In this document: piece after piece, positions 55,042 through 63,945 of the stretch
Numbering within the stretch: position 1 is the first letter of the stretch
Layout of the letters: each line of letters starts with the position of its first letter
From: Erysipelotrichales bacterium
GTDB taxonomy: Bacteria; Bacillota_I; Bacilli_A; RF39; UBA660
DNA length: 64,000 nucleotides
NCBI GenBank assembly: GCA_022508565.1
Contig: JAFLUY010000007.1
Coordinates: 49,032 to 113,031 of the forward strand
Direction: 5' to 3'
Translations under genes and position numbers: made by a program
The notes under the pieces: generated by a model
The model's database searches: none
Seen by the model: the letters and a program-made list of their open reading frames with translations, nothing else
What the model was told of the DNA's origin: nothing

Positions 55042-55069
55042 GTATTTATAATAAAGGAGAGATGTTTTA

Positions 55070-55348
55070 ATGAAGGATGCAACAGGCGAATTAAGTATGA
55101 CAGCTGTAGCTGTAGTAGCAATAGCAGCAATAGCAGCGTTATTTTCTACATTAATATGGCCAACAATCAAACAAAATATACTTAGAAGTACTTTCTGCGC
55201 ATCAGCATTTAATTGTGATTGTAGTGGAGGAGATTTGTGCGAATGTCAATATTGCCCAAGTAATGGAGAAACTGGTAATGATGCAGCTGCACTAGTAACA
55301 TGTGATAATCCACAAAGCATTAGATGTAGTGCAAACGACGTAAACTAG
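55070..55348 (+). CDS. Small Cys-rich pilin-like protein (candidate major pilin)
   Basis: 92 residues. MKDATGELSM precedes a small-residue hydrophobic helix of Ala, Val and Ile (about 11-30), as in Flp-type pilins. The outer part is short and contains eight Cys (FCASAFNCDCSG, CECQYC), unusual for Flp pilins. AAGGAGAG and its own consensus promoter suggest high expression. Subunit identity is inference. Confidence 0.6.
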   Translation: MKDATGELSMTAVAVVAIAAIAALFSTLIWPTIKQNILRSTFCASAFNCDCSGGDLCECQYCPSNGETGNDAAALVTCDNPQSIRCSANDVN

Positions 55349-55369
55349 AATAAGAAAGGAATATAATGC

Positions 55370-55873
55370 ATGAAAGAAGCGATAGGGGCTACATGGCTTT
55401 TAGGTATAGTATTATCGTTCATTGCATTATTTTCTGGATATTTAGCATTTTCTATTAATTATTCTAAAGCATTTAGAATGAAAGATGGAATTGTCGAAAG
55501 AATTGAAAAACACGGTGGACCTAGTAAAGAAGCAGTAGAGGACATAGGTAATCTAATGAATGAAATTGCTTATTCATCTAAGGGAACTTGTTCAACTTTC
55601 TTTAACAACGACGAACTTAATTGGGGCGGTGTTAATAGAAATCAAGTAACAAAAGCTTGGGATGTTAGCAGTGGAGGATCATTTAATTATTGTCTCCAAA
55701 GAGTCGATTCCTATAATACAAATGGACAACTCTCAGCTTCTTACTACAAAGTCTATGTGTTTTTTTCTATTTCTTTACCTGTAATAAATACTAGTAGTTT
55801 CTTTCATGTAACTGGTGAGACTTCTAATATTTATTTTCCAGAAGATTGTGTAACAACTCGTAGTGGGTGTTAG
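55370..55873 (+). CDS. Pseudopilin-like (TadE/G-like) membrane protein, paralogue
   Basis: 167 residues, paralogue of the 54507 protein: N-terminal helix (about 8-30), NYSKAFRMKDGIVERIEKHGG matching its NYSNAYKLKTAMVTKIEQYDG (aligned in pieces), one or two Cys pairs and the same C-terminal GET-S/A-xIYFP strand. It lies between the small pilin-like gene and the TadZ-like gene with short gaps. Confidence 0.65.
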   Translation: MKEAIGATWLLGIVLSFIALFSGYLAFSINYSKAFRMKDGIVERIEKHGGPSKEAVEDIGNLMNEIAYSSKGTCSTFFNNDELNWGGVNRNQVTKAWDVSSGGSFNYCLQRVDSYNTNGQLSASYYKVYVFFSISLPVINTSSFFHVTGETSNIYFPEDCVTTRSGC

Positions 55874-55890
55874 TTTAGGAGGAAAAATGC

Positions 55891-56868
55891 ATGAATGTAG
55901 TAACAGCTAACGAAAATAAAGCCATTATTGATAGACTTGATATAGATATTATTAAAAGAATTGATGGAAAGTATGAATTAAAAGAGTTACTTAGCAAGTT
56001 TGTTAATTTATATTTTAATAAAATGATTATAGATATAACCTCAATTCAAGATTATCAAAACTTAGATGTTATTAAAAAATTATCTGAGTCTGTTGATCCA
56101 TCACGAGTTATAATACTACTTAATAGCGATCCAGTTGTTAATAGTCAGTTTTATATGGCTAATTTAATTGCATGTGGATTTTATAATTTTACACGTAATT
56201 TTGAAGGTATTAAATTTTTGTACAACACACCAAACAGTTATGATAATGTTAAACATTTGGTTATGAGTGAAGAAGAAACACAAAAACAACGTGATGCGTA
56301 TGCTGAAGAACATACGGTTGTCTATAATAATACTGGTAATAGACAGGTTATTGGGTTTGTTAATTTAACAAATCATGCTGGGTCAACTAGTTTAATTAAT
56401 ATGCTTGTAAGACAACTTAATAATTTTGGGTATCAAGCAATTGGTTTAGAGATGTTTAGACAAGATATGCTATATTATCACGACTCTAATCTTTCTACTT
56501 GCTTCAATAGAAGTGATTTAGAAAGTAAACTTAAGCTTTATGATGATGTTAATGCCATATTTATTGATTTAAATGAATTTGGTGAAGCAGATAGGTTCTG
56601 TGATAAGATCATATATATTATTGAACCGTCATATATAATGTTAACTAAATTACTTAAGAAAAATAAAAATGCCTTAGAAGAACATAAAAACGATTTGATT
56701 TTATTAAATAAGAGTTTTGTTAATGATCAGGAAATACCTGATTTTGAATACGAGACTAAGCTAAAAGTATTCTATAACTTACCTCCTTTAAATGATCGAA
56801 ATAACAATTTAGAACCAATTAATGATTTTTTAAGGAAGTTAGGTTTTAATATTGAACAAAACATGTAA
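55891..56868 (+). CDS. TadZ/CpaE-like pseudo-ATPase
   Basis: 325 residues, cytoplasmic. An N-terminal receiver-like domain (MIIDITSIQDY, VIILLNSDPV) is followed by a ParA/MinD-like fold. TadZ/CpaE proteins place Tad pili at the cell pole. The deviant Walker A region here is GFVNLTNHAGSTSL: the Lys is missing and the KGG start is absent. The next Asp-rich motif is also poor. ATP hydrolysis is therefore doubtful. AGGAGG precedes the start. Confidence 0.65.
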   Translation: MNVVTANENKAIIDRLDIDIIKRIDGKYELKELLSKFVNLYFNKMIIDITSIQDYQNLDVIKKLSESVDPSRVIILLNSDPVVNSQFYMANLIACGFYNFTRNFEGIKFLYNTPNSYDNVKHLVMSEEETQKQRDAYAEEHTVVYNNTGNRQVIGFVNLTNHAGSTSLINMLVRQLNNFGYQAIGLEMFRQDMLYYHDSNLSTCFNRSDLESKLKLYDDVNAIFIDLNEFGEADRFCDKIIYIIEPSYIMLTKLLKKNKNALEEHKNDLILLNKSFVNDQEIPDFEYETKLKVFYNLPPLNDRNNNLEPINDFLRKLGFNIEQNM

Positions 56869-56884
56869 ATAATGTGTAATTTAT

Positions 56885-56914
56885 TTGACATATTATTAAT
56901 AGTTAATTTATAAT
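56885..56914 (+). promoter_or_regulatory. Strong promoter before the two-helix protein
   Basis: TTGACA (56885-56890), 18-base spacer, TATAAT (56909-56914). Confidence 0.8.
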
Positions 56915-56940
56915 ATAGTTATGAAGGGAAGAGGTATATT

Positions 56941-57309
56941 ATGTTAATAGGAGACGGATTTAATTTAACAGAGTTCTGTTCATCTACTAAAGAAATATTA
57001 ACATTTATTGGATGGGCTTTAACAATTGTAAAAGTAGCAATTCCATTTATTATCATTGCATATGGAATTTTAGATTTAGGAAAGGCAGTAACTGCATCAA
57101 AAGATGAAGAAATTAAAACAGCAGCTAAGAGATTATTATTCAGAGCTATAGCTGGTATTTGTATTTTCTTTGTTCCAGCAATTGTTTTATGGTTATTCAG
57201 AACTGTTAGTGAATTTAATCAAGCAACTGCAGGTGGTGGATTTACAACTTGTGAAAATGCTTTATTACGTCCATGGGGAACTGGTAACGACGGTACTGGA
57301 GATAATTAG
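56941..57309 (+). CDS. Two-helix membrane protein, VirB2/TrbC-like shape
   Basis: 122 residues. Two hydrophobic helices (about 20-47 and 66-87) are separated by a charged loop (KAVTASKDEEIKTAAKR) and followed by a Gly/Asn-rich tail with one Cys. Size and hairpin topology resemble VirB2/TrbC pilins of type IV systems, but no homology can be shown here. Own consensus promoter and terminator. Confidence 0.6.
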   Translation: MLIGDGFNLTEFCSSTKEILTFIGWALTIVKVAIPFIIIAYGILDLGKAVTASKDEEIKTAAKRLLFRAIAGICIFFVPAIVLWLFRTVSEFNQATAGGGFTTCENALLRPWGTGNDGTGDN

Positions 57310-57313
57310 AATT

Positions 57314-57344
57314 AAAATAACAAGTTATGCTTGTTATTTTTTTT
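57314..57344 (+). terminator. Rho-independent terminator
   Basis: A perfect 11-pair stem AAAATAACAAG/CTTGTTATTTT, loop TTATG, and T-run; TTGACA of the next promoter starts inside the T-run. Confidence 0.92.
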
Positions 57345-57370
57345 GACAAAAATTTTGCTCTTAATATTAT
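57343..57370 (+). promoter_or_regulatory. Promoter of the Cse60-like gene
   Basis: TTGACA (57343-57348), 16-base spacer, TATTAT (57365-57370). A SigA-type pattern, whereas the Bacillus homologue is under sporulation sigma E. Confidence 0.6.
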
Positions 57371-57391
57371 TTAATATAATTGGTGATAGTT

Positions 57392-57556
57392 GTGAAAGTA
57401 AAGGTCTTTGATTTTGAACATGAAAGCGATTTACAAGATGCTATAAATGAATTTATAGTCGATAAAGAACTTATGGATATAAAATACTCGGTTTCAGTTT
57501 CAATATTTGGAGAAGAACAAGTATATTGTTTTTCTGCTTTAATTGTTTACAAATAA
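57392..57556 (+). CDS. Sporulation protein Cse60-like (54 aa)
   Basis: GTG start after GGTGATAG (57382-57389). The 54-residue protein (MKVKVFDFEHESDLQDAIN, ending in YCFSALIVYK) matches the short Cse60 family, whose Bacillus subtilis member is made during sporulation and has no known biochemical role. Many homologues occur in Bacilli that do not obviously sporulate. Confidence 0.8.
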   Translation: MKVKVFDFEHESDLQDAINEFIVDKELMDIKYSVSVSIFGEEQVYCFSALIVYK

Positions 57557-57614
57557 GCTTTAATATTTGTGACAAACAAACATTAATAATGATATAATTT
57601 AGTTGGTGAATATT

Positions 57615-58622
57615 ATGAGTATGATTAAATATGCCTTAAGCGGTAGTTTTAAAAACTTTAATAATAAACTTAATGAAGTGAGCATTAAAACAAATAAGAG
57701 TAAAGCATCTTTAATGTTTGATTTTTTGCGTTGTTTTTTAATCACTGGTGCAGGATATTCGGATTTTTTAAACTATAAACTTTATGGAAGAAAGAATTCA
57801 GAAATCAAAGAGTACGCAACTATAAAAACGCAAGATAAATTTTACGAAATAGTAAGTCCAAGTGCTTATAAAGATTTCTTTTCAATTAAAGCAAACTTTT
57901 TAAAGAACTTTGCTAAATATATAGATAGAAATAGCTTTTATGAAGGTTCATTAGATGAACTAAAAGAATTTTTAAAAAGTACTCCTGAATTTATGTATAA
58001 ACCAGTTAATGGACTAGCTGGAAGAGCTGTAAAAAAAATGTTGGCTAAAGATATTAAGGATATCGATACCTTTTATAATGAAGTTAAGAAAAACAATATA
58101 ATGCTTGAAACTTATGTGCATCAACATGAAAGTGTTGCCTCTTTTGCTCCAAATTCTGTTAATACAATTCGTGTTATGACATTTTGTTATGATGGTGAGT
58201 CTGAGATTGTTATGGCTATAATGCGTTTTGGAAATGGTATTGCTGATATTGATAACTTCCATAAAGGTGGAGTTGCAGTTTTAGTTGATATTGAAACGGG
58301 TAAGCTTATAGGTAATGCTTATGATAAAAATGCTGATGTTTATGAAATTCATCCATATTCTAAGAAAAAATTTGATGGTTATCAAATACCTAACTGGGAA
58401 ATCATTAAGAAAACTTGTTTAGAAGCTGCTAAAGTAAATAAAAACATCCATATGATTGGATGGGATGTAGCAGTTTTAGATAAAGGTTGTACATTTATTG
58501 AAGGAAACAGAAGGGCTGGCTGGGATTTACCACAAGTTTTATGTGATCGAGGAAGAAAAGATTTAATGAATTATTGTTTAGATAAGATAAACAAGAAGGA
58601 AGGCACAAACTATAAAGTATAG
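57615..58622 (+). CDS. Sugar-transfer associated ATP-grasp protein
   Basis: 335 residues. ATG 57615; the upstream in-frame TTG lies in the GGTGA ribosome site. The ATP-grasp core shows PSVNTIRV-type (APNSVNTIRVMTF), MRFGNGIADIDNFHKGG, and a final IGWDVAVLDKGCTFIEGN with the metal-binding Glu-x-Asn. Such proteins occur near polysaccharide genes. The flippase gene follows directly (10 bases). Confidence 0.88.
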   Translation: MSMIKYALSGSFKNFNNKLNEVSIKTNKSKASLMFDFLRCFLITGAGYSDFLNYKLYGRKNSEIKEYATIKTQDKFYEIVSPSAYKDFFSIKANFLKNFAKYIDRNSFYEGSLDELKEFLKSTPEFMYKPVNGLAGRAVKKMLAKDIKDIDTFYNEVKKNNIMLETYVHQHESVASFAPNSVNTIRVMTFCYDGESEIVMAIMRFGNGIADIDNFHKGGVAVLVDIETGKLIGNAYDKNADVYEIHPYSKKKFDGYQIPNWEIIKKTCLEAAKVNKNIHMIGWDVAVLDKGCTFIEGNRRAGWDLPQVLCDRGRKDLMNYCLDKINKKEGTNYKV

Positions 58623-58631
58623 GTGATGTTC

Positions 58632-60272
58632 GTGAAAAAAAATAGTTTTGTAGAAGGAACAATAATTGCAACTGTTGCTATAGTAATAGTTAAAATACTT
58701 GGTATGCTTTATGTTATTCCATTTTATAAGATAGTTGGATCTAATGGGGGAGCATTATATAGTTATGCTTATAACATTTATCTAATATTTTTAGGTATAT
58801 CAAGCGCAGGATTACCTGATGCAATTGCAAAGATTATTAGTGAATATAATACTTTAGGAATGGATGATGCAAAAAATCGAGCTTATAAAATTGCAAGACA
58901 GATAATAAGTTTTATTTCTATTTTTGCATTTATTCTTTTATTTATATTTGCTGAAGAAATAGGTAAATTCATTATTGGAGATTTAGATGGTGTAAATACA
59001 GCAAAAGATATTGCTTTTGTTGTAAGATGTGTATCTCCAGCTGTTTTGCTAATACCTTTTTTAAGCATTACAAAAGGTTATTTACAAGGACACAAATATA
59101 TTGGGCCATCTTCGATGAGTCAATTACTTGAGCAAATTGTTCGTATACTTGTAATATTACTTGGTTCATATCTTGTTTTAAAGGTATTTGAAGGAACTTT
59201 ATCTTTAGCAATTGGAATTGCTGTAAGTGGTGCTTTCTTTGGAGGTTTAGTAGCTTATATCTATTTAAGAAAAGCAATAGTTAAGGGAAATCTAAAACAA
59301 AAAGAAGAGAATAAAAAAGACGAAATAACAAATAAAGAAATAACTAGAAAAATAATTAAGTATGCAATACCATTTGTTATAATAAGCATTGTTTCACATC
59401 TATATAATTTTACAGATCAAATATTAGTGCTAAGAACCTTAGAAGGTATGGGTTTTGCAGGAGAGGACGTTGAATTTATTGCAAGTTCAATAAGTACTTG
59501 GTCCCCAAAGATCTGTATGATTATTAATTCTATGGCGATGGGGATGACAATGAGTTTAGTTCCTACTATAGTTTCAGCGATAACTGAAAAGAATTATAGA
59601 GAAGTTGAGAATAAAATAAATAAATCATTAAGTATGATTGTGTTTATTTCTTTACCACTTAGTTTAGGTTTATGTGTATTACAAAAAAGTGTTTGGACAA
59701 TATTCTATGATGTAAATCCTTATGGTCCAGATATTTTAGGTTTAATGGTATTTTCAGCTTTATTCGGTAATCTATATCTAATCGTTTCAACTATTTGTCA
59801 ATCACTTAATAAATTTAAACTTGTTTATTTAGTAAGTATTACAGGCTTCTTACTAAATGCGGCTTTAGATGTTCCAATAATGTATTTATTTAAAATAATT
59901 GGTTTTAAACCTTTCTTAGGTAGTATTACTGCTAGTATTATAGGTTATTCTGTATCAGTATTTATTGGGTTATTTGTTTTAAAACGAGAGAATAACATAA
60001 AATACAAAGATACTGTTAAAACAGTTGGAAGAACACTTATCCCAGGTTTATTTATGGCTTTAGTATTACTTACTGTTAATAGTTTCTTAAAGCTTAATGA
60101 ACTTACTATTAGTGGTGCAATACTTACAATTATAATTGATGCTATAATAGGTGGCATTATATATATCAGTATTTCATATAAGATGGGATTAATTGATTAT
60201 ATAATTGGGAAAGATATGTTAAATAATATATTAAAAAAACTTACCTTAGGTAAGTTAAAATTAAAAAATTAA
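58632..60272 (+). CDS. SpoVB/MurJ-like lipid II flippase family protein
   Basis: 546 residues with about 14 membrane helices (MATE-like fold), starting KKNSFVEGTIIATVAI. GTG 58632 is chosen because AGGTGAT (58621-58627) precedes it; ATG 58626 would overlap that site. SpoVB, YtgP and MurJ relatives flip lipid-linked sugars, and the GLPDAIAKI and TKGYLQGHK segments recall SpoVB/YtgP. Role could be vegetative wall or spore cortex synthesis. It converges with the small gene at 60529-60269 with overlapping stop codons. Confidence 0.9.
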   Translation: MKKNSFVEGTIIATVAIVIVKILGMLYVIPFYKIVGSNGGALYSYAYNIYLIFLGISSAGLPDAIAKIISEYNTLGMDDAKNRAYKIARQIISFISIFAFILLFIFAEEIGKFIIGDLDGVNTAKDIAFVVRCVSPAVLLIPFLSITKGYLQGHKYIGPSSMSQLLEQIVRILVILLGSYLVLKVFEGTLSLAIGIAVSGAFFGGLVAYIYLRKAIVKGNLKQKEENKKDEITNKEITRKIIKYAIPFVIISIVSHLYNFTDQILVLRTLEGMGFAGEDVEFIASSISTWSPKICMIINSMAMGMTMSLVPTIVSAITEKNYREVENKINKSLSMIVFISLPLSLGLCVLQKSVWTIFYDVNPYGPDILGLMVFSALFGNLYLIVSTICQSLNKFKLVYLVSITGFLLNAALDVPIMYLFKIIGFKPFLGSITASIIGYSVSVFIGLFVLKRENNIKYKDTVKTVGRTLIPGLFMALVLLTVNSFLKLNELTISGAILTIIIDAIIGGIIYISISYKMGLIDYIIGKDMLNNILKKLTLGKLKLKN

Positions 60273-60529
60273 ACCATATACATTGAATTAGCAAAATTAA
60301 AATCAGTATTGTTAGTTTGTGGTGCCATAGTGCTTTGTTCAAGTTTAGAAAGTCTAGCATCCATTCTATTTAATTCTCTTTCAATTTTGCTAAGTCTTGA
60401 ATCAATGTCATAATCTTGATTGTAGTTATTTTGTGGCATTGTATTCATGTTCATATTAGGCATGTTTGGTTGGCTGTTATATCCATAACTTCCAAATTGT
60501 GAGAAAAAACTATTTCTGTCTCTTTTCAT
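60269..60529 (-). CDS. Small coiled-coil protein (86 aa)
   Basis: ATG 60529 follows AGGAGTGAT. The N-terminal half is Asn, Gln, Met and Pro-rich and likely disordered; the second half has a heptad-like segment IDSRLSKIERELNRMDARL consistent with a coiled coil. The stop overlaps the convergent flippase stop by TTAA. No family is recognised. Confidence 0.6.
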   Translation of the reverse strand: MKRDRNSFFSQFGSYGYNSQPNMPNMNMNTMPQNNYNQDYDIDSRLSKIERELNRMDARLSKLEQSTMAPQTNNTDFNFANSMYMV

Positions 60530-60590
60530 AAAAATCACTCCTAGTTTAGTATATGTTTTAAGAAGTAAATCGTGTCTATGGAGGTTAGTT

Positions 60591-61229
60591 ATGCGTTTAA
60601 GAAATGTAAAAAATGCTAAGAATATTGTTGAGTCTTCACAATATGTAATAAATAATCCTTATGAATTAAAGGGTAAGTTTAATGTTTTATTTGAGGATGA
60701 TGCACCAATACATATAGAAATTGGTATGGGAAAAGGTGATTTTATTGTTGGTAATGCAATGAAGTACCAAAATATTAATTTTATTGGTATTGAAAAGTAT
60801 GAATCAGTTATGGTCAGAGCCATAGAAAAGCTAAATGGAATAGAGTTACCTAATTTAAAATTAATTAGAATGGATGCAATAGATATTGATCAAATATTTG
60901 ATCATGAAATTGAGACTTTATATCTTAATTTTTCTGATCCGTGGCCAAAAAATAAACATGAGAAGAGAAGATTAACTAGTCCGATATTTTTAGATAAATA
61001 TAATGCGATTTTTAAGAATGCTCCACACATTGTTCAAAAAACAGATAATGTAGGCCTTTTTGCATATTCTTTATCAAGTTTAAGTAAATTTGGATATACA
61101 CTTGAGCGAGTTTCTTTAGATTTAGAGAATGAAGATATACCAAATATTGAAACAGAATATGAGAAAAAATTTAAAAGTCTTGGTGTTAAGATTAACTATC
61201 TAGATGCTGTAAAGTATCAGGAAAAATAG
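60591..61229 (+). CDS. trmB: tRNA (guanine-N7-)-methyltransferase
   Basis: 212 residues. SAM-binding motif EIGMGKGDF (about 43-51) and the signature SDPWPKNKHEKRRL with catalytic Asp match TrmB, which forms m7G46 in the variable loop of tRNA. Length is normal. It follows a GGAGG site and runs alone before two short promoters. Confidence 0.96.
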   Translation: MRLRNVKNAKNIVESSQYVINNPYELKGKFNVLFEDDAPIHIEIGMGKGDFIVGNAMKYQNINFIGIEKYESVMVRAIEKLNGIELPNLKLIRMDAIDIDQIFDHEIETLYLNFSDPWPKNKHEKRRLTSPIFLDKYNAIFKNAPHIVQKTDNVGLFAYSLSSLSKFGYTLERVSLDLENEDIPNIETEYEKKFKSLGVKINYLDAVKYQEK

Positions 61230-61250
61230 TTAATTCTTTTTTTTGTATGA

Positions 61251-61299
61251 TATAATAAGTAATAATAGGAGTAATGTGAAAAAATTATATTTAAATTAG
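61251..61299 (+). other. Promoter plus 7-codon reading frame, possible gene remnant
   Basis: An extended -10 (TG 61248-61249, TATAAT 61251-61256), AGGAGT (61267-61272) and GTG 61276 start a frame of only seven codons (MKKLYLN) ending at 61299. A second extended -10 (61310-61318) then starts the next gene. The first unit may be a leader peptide or what is left of a deleted gene. Confidence 0.35.
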
Positions 61300-61343
61300 T
61301 TCTATTTTTTGCTATAATTAATGTGTATAAGAGTAGGTGAACT

Positions 61344-61991
61344 ATGAAAAAATATTTGATTATTATATTAGTTCTTGTTCTTACATGTGGTTGTGTTAGA
61401 GTTAATACAATTTCTATTGAAGATTTAGTTGATAGAACAATTAATAGTAAATATAAAATGTATAATCATGTTAACAGTGGTTATAAATATTATTTACCTA
61501 GGACATTACAATCAGTTGTTACTGATGAATATAATGAAATTATTAAAAGTAAATATTACGACTATTATCTATATGTTGATTTGGTTGCTTATCATACTAA
61601 AAAAACATCTGTTTATGAAGAAGATAGCAGCATATTTTATAGTAAATTAATTACTAATGATGACATCTCGGGTGTATTAAATGTTAAAGATGTTGGTGAA
61701 GAATATTTAATAAAAATTATATATAATTATGCCAAGATTGAAGTAAGATGTAAAAAGAATGATTTAAATGAAGTTGTTAGTAATTCTCTTGTTATACTTT
61801 CTTCAATATCATATATTGATGATGTAATTAGTAATTTACTAAATAAAAATGATTTTTCTTCAGCAGAAGAACAAGTTAACATATTTGAAAATGATTCTAG
61901 TGATATTAATTATCTAGATGAAATTGATGATACCTATACAGGTAATGAAGAAGAAGATTACGATCCTAATGTAATTAAAGAAAGAGGATGA
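61344..61991 (+). CDS. Lipoprotein, unknown
   Basis: 215 residues. The signal peptide ends in VLTCGC, with Cys17 the likely lipidated residue. The mature part has a Tyr-rich domain (YKYYLPRTLQ) and a strongly acidic C-terminal tail. The start of an operon: the next gene begins 5 bases after its stop. Anchored outside the membrane; function unknown. Confidence 0.75.
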   Translation: MKKYLIIILVLVLTCGCVRVNTISIEDLVDRTINSKYKMYNHVNSGYKYYLPRTLQSVVTDEYNEIIKSKYYDYYLYVDLVAYHTKKTSVYEEDSSIFYSKLITNDDISGVLNVKDVGEEYLIKIIYNYAKIEVRCKKNDLNEVVSNSLVILSSISYIDDVISNLLNKNDFSSAEEQVNIFENDSSDINYLDEIDDTYTGNEEEDYDPNVIKERG

Positions 61992-61995
61992 GGTT

Positions 61996-63099
61996 ATGAG
62001 TTTAGTTAATAAATTTAAAAAAATCTTATTTGATGATATAGATGAGGAAACTGAAGAACTACCGGAAAGAAGTCCAAAATCAAAAAGGGTAGAAGAGAAA
62101 AAAGAAACAACAGGTTTTATTGAATATCATAGCGATGAAGAAGATACAATAACAGAATTAAAACTTCCTACTGAAGATATAGCGGAAGCTAGTAAAACTT
62201 ATGAAACTAATCAAGATGATTATCTAGAAGTCGAAGAAACTGAGGAAAATATCCACAGTGCATTTAACGATTTTGGTATGGATTTTATGGGTGATGATCC
62301 TGAGGAGATTAAACTTGTTAAAGATGTAAGTTCTTATAATGTTAATCATGAAGAAAGACGTGTTGAAAGGGAACTTAGGGATTATCGCAAGATGTTAAGT
62401 AATGAAGAGGAAGACGCGGTTCACGAAAAGAAACCTTTTGTTAACACTCCTGTGATTTCTCCTGTATGGGGTATATTAGATAAAAACTATAAACCAGAAG
62501 AAATAGTTGATAGGACTGAAGCATTGACCAAACTTAATACTGGAGCAGCTCCAAGATCTTTTGGACCTGTAAGTTATAATGATCAACCATTAGTCCAAAG
62601 AAAGTCAAAAGCAAAAGAAGAAATGGAAACTCTTTCATTAAAAGAAGAGTTAATTGAATTAAATACAACTATATCTGATTTGATAAATGATACGGTTAAT
62701 CCTAGTATCGAAGAAAACTTTGATACACAAGATATTGACATGTCAGAAGAAGTAGAAGATGAACCACAGCATTCATTAGAAGATGTTGTTATTCAAACAG
62801 ATAATTATGATAATTATGAAGATATTGCTACTGATTATGAAGATGGTATAGAGAAATCTGAAACTGTTAATAATAATATAGAAGATGCATTTGAAAGCAC
62901 AAGTGAATTTGACAGCATTAATGAAAGTGATGCAATGGTGGAAGAAGAAACAGTAGAAGAGGAAGAAGAACTAGTAGATTTAGAAACTATTGTAAATAAA
63001 CAACCCGATGATGAAGATGATTCTGGCTTAGATAACACAATTGAAACTGACCTTTTTAATCTAATTGACTCAATGTATAAAGATAATGAGGATGAATAA
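61996..63099 (+). CDS. Acidic cytoplasmic protein of the envelope operon
   Basis: 367 residues, no membrane helix, strongly acidic and mostly low complexity. One well-ordered island stands out: FVNTPVISPVWGILDKNYK near residue 150, a motif I associate with uncharacterised proteins of related Bacilli. The stop overlaps the next start (TAATG). Context suggests a link to a membrane-bound coiled-coil protein; function unknown. Confidence 0.7.
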   Translation: MSLVNKFKKILFDDIDEETEELPERSPKSKRVEEKKETTGFIEYHSDEEDTITELKLPTEDIAEASKTYETNQDDYLEVEETEENIHSAFNDFGMDFMGDDPEEIKLVKDVSSYNVNHEERRVERELRDYRKMLSNEEEDAVHEKKPFVNTPVISPVWGILDKNYKPEEIVDRTEALTKLNTGAAPRSFGPVSYNDQPLVQRKSKAKEEMETLSLKEELIELNTTISDLINDTVNPSIEENFDTQDIDMSEEVEDEPQHSLEDVVIQTDNYDNYEDIATDYEDGIEKSETVNNNIEDAFESTSEFDSINESDAMVEEETVEEEEELVDLETIVNKQPDDEDDSGLDNTIETDLFNLIDSMYKDNEDE

Positions 63100-63428
63100 T
63101 GGAAGTATTAAATACGATTTTACCAATAATCATTGATGTTTTATTAATAGTTTTACTTGTTGTGGGTATAATATTAATAATCAAGTGCATATATATAATT
63201 GACAAAACTAAGTCTGTTGTTGCAAATATTGAAGAAAAAGTAAATAGTTTAAATTCTCTATTTGCGATTGTATCACTTGTAAATGATAAGATATCAGGTG
63301 CTGCTGATGCAATCATTTCTTGGATAGAAGGATTTATTGTTAAACTATTTAATAAAAGTGACGAAGATGAAGTAATTGAAGTTGAAGTAGTTGAAAAAGA
63401 AACAAAGAAAAAGAAAGGAAAAAAATAA
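63099..63428 (+). CDS. Single-pass membrane protein, DUF948-like
   Basis: 109 residues. A helix at about 8-30 is followed by an amphipathic region (DKTKSVVANIEEKVNSLN) and a basic C-terminus (KKKKGKK). Both stop/start junctions are TAATG overlaps, so translation of the three-gene run is coupled. DUF948-type proteins pair with YtxH proteins in many Firmicutes. Confidence 0.75.
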   Translation: MEVLNTILPIIIDVLLIVLLVVGIILIIKCIYIIDKTKSVVANIEEKVNSLNSLFAIVSLVNDKISGAADAIISWIEGFIVKLFNKSDEDEVIEVEVVEKETKKKKGKK

Positions 63429-63823
63429 TGGCAAAAAAAGGATTAGGTAAATTATTAGCAGGTGTTGCAATTGGTGCTGGACTTGGAGTGGCATTAGCAC
63501 CTAAAAGTGGAGAGGAAACAAGAAAAGACATTAAGAAAGGTGCAAAAAAACTAGCTAATAAAGTTAAAGATGTTGATTTAAATGAAGTTAAAGATGATTT
63601 AGTAGATCAATATGAAAAATTAAAAGCTGAGTTAGCTGATATGGATGCAGAAAAAGCTAAGAAGATTGCTACTAAAAAAATCAATGAATTAAATGATAAA
63701 GTTCAAGATTTAGCTGCTCAAGCTAAAGAGAAAAGTGCTCCAGTTGTTGAAAAAACAGCAAAAGATTTAAAGAAAAAACTTTCTGATTTATTAGAAGAAG
63801 CACAAAAGAAATTAGATAAATAA
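63428..63823 (+). CDS. YtxH-domain protein
   Basis: 131 residues. The N-terminal GKLLAGVAIGAGLGVALAPKSGEE is the glycine-rich YtxH membrane-inserting segment (cited in part), followed by a long charged helix suited to coiled-coil formation. YtxH proteins are stress-linked and often found beside DUF948 genes. A terminator follows. Confidence 0.85.
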   Translation: MAKKGLGKLLAGVAIGAGLGVALAPKSGEETRKDIKKGAKKLANKVKDVDLNEVKDDLVDQYEKLKAELADMDAEKAKKIATKKINELNDKVQDLAAQAKEKSAPVVEKTAKDLKKKLSDLLEEAQKKLDK

Positions 63824-63825
63824 TT

Positions 63826-63853
63826 AAAACAGTTTAATTAAACTGTTTTTTTC
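63826..63853 (+). terminator. Rho-independent terminator
   Basis: A 10-pair stem AAAACAGTTT/AAACTGTTTT, loop AATT, T-run. Confidence 0.9.
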
Positions 63854-63945
63854 TTTGTCAAAATTTACATAATAAATGAATAAAAAATATAAAGAGAACT
63901 TTAATAATGTTAAAATATAGATAGAAAGTATAAGGAGACTTAATT

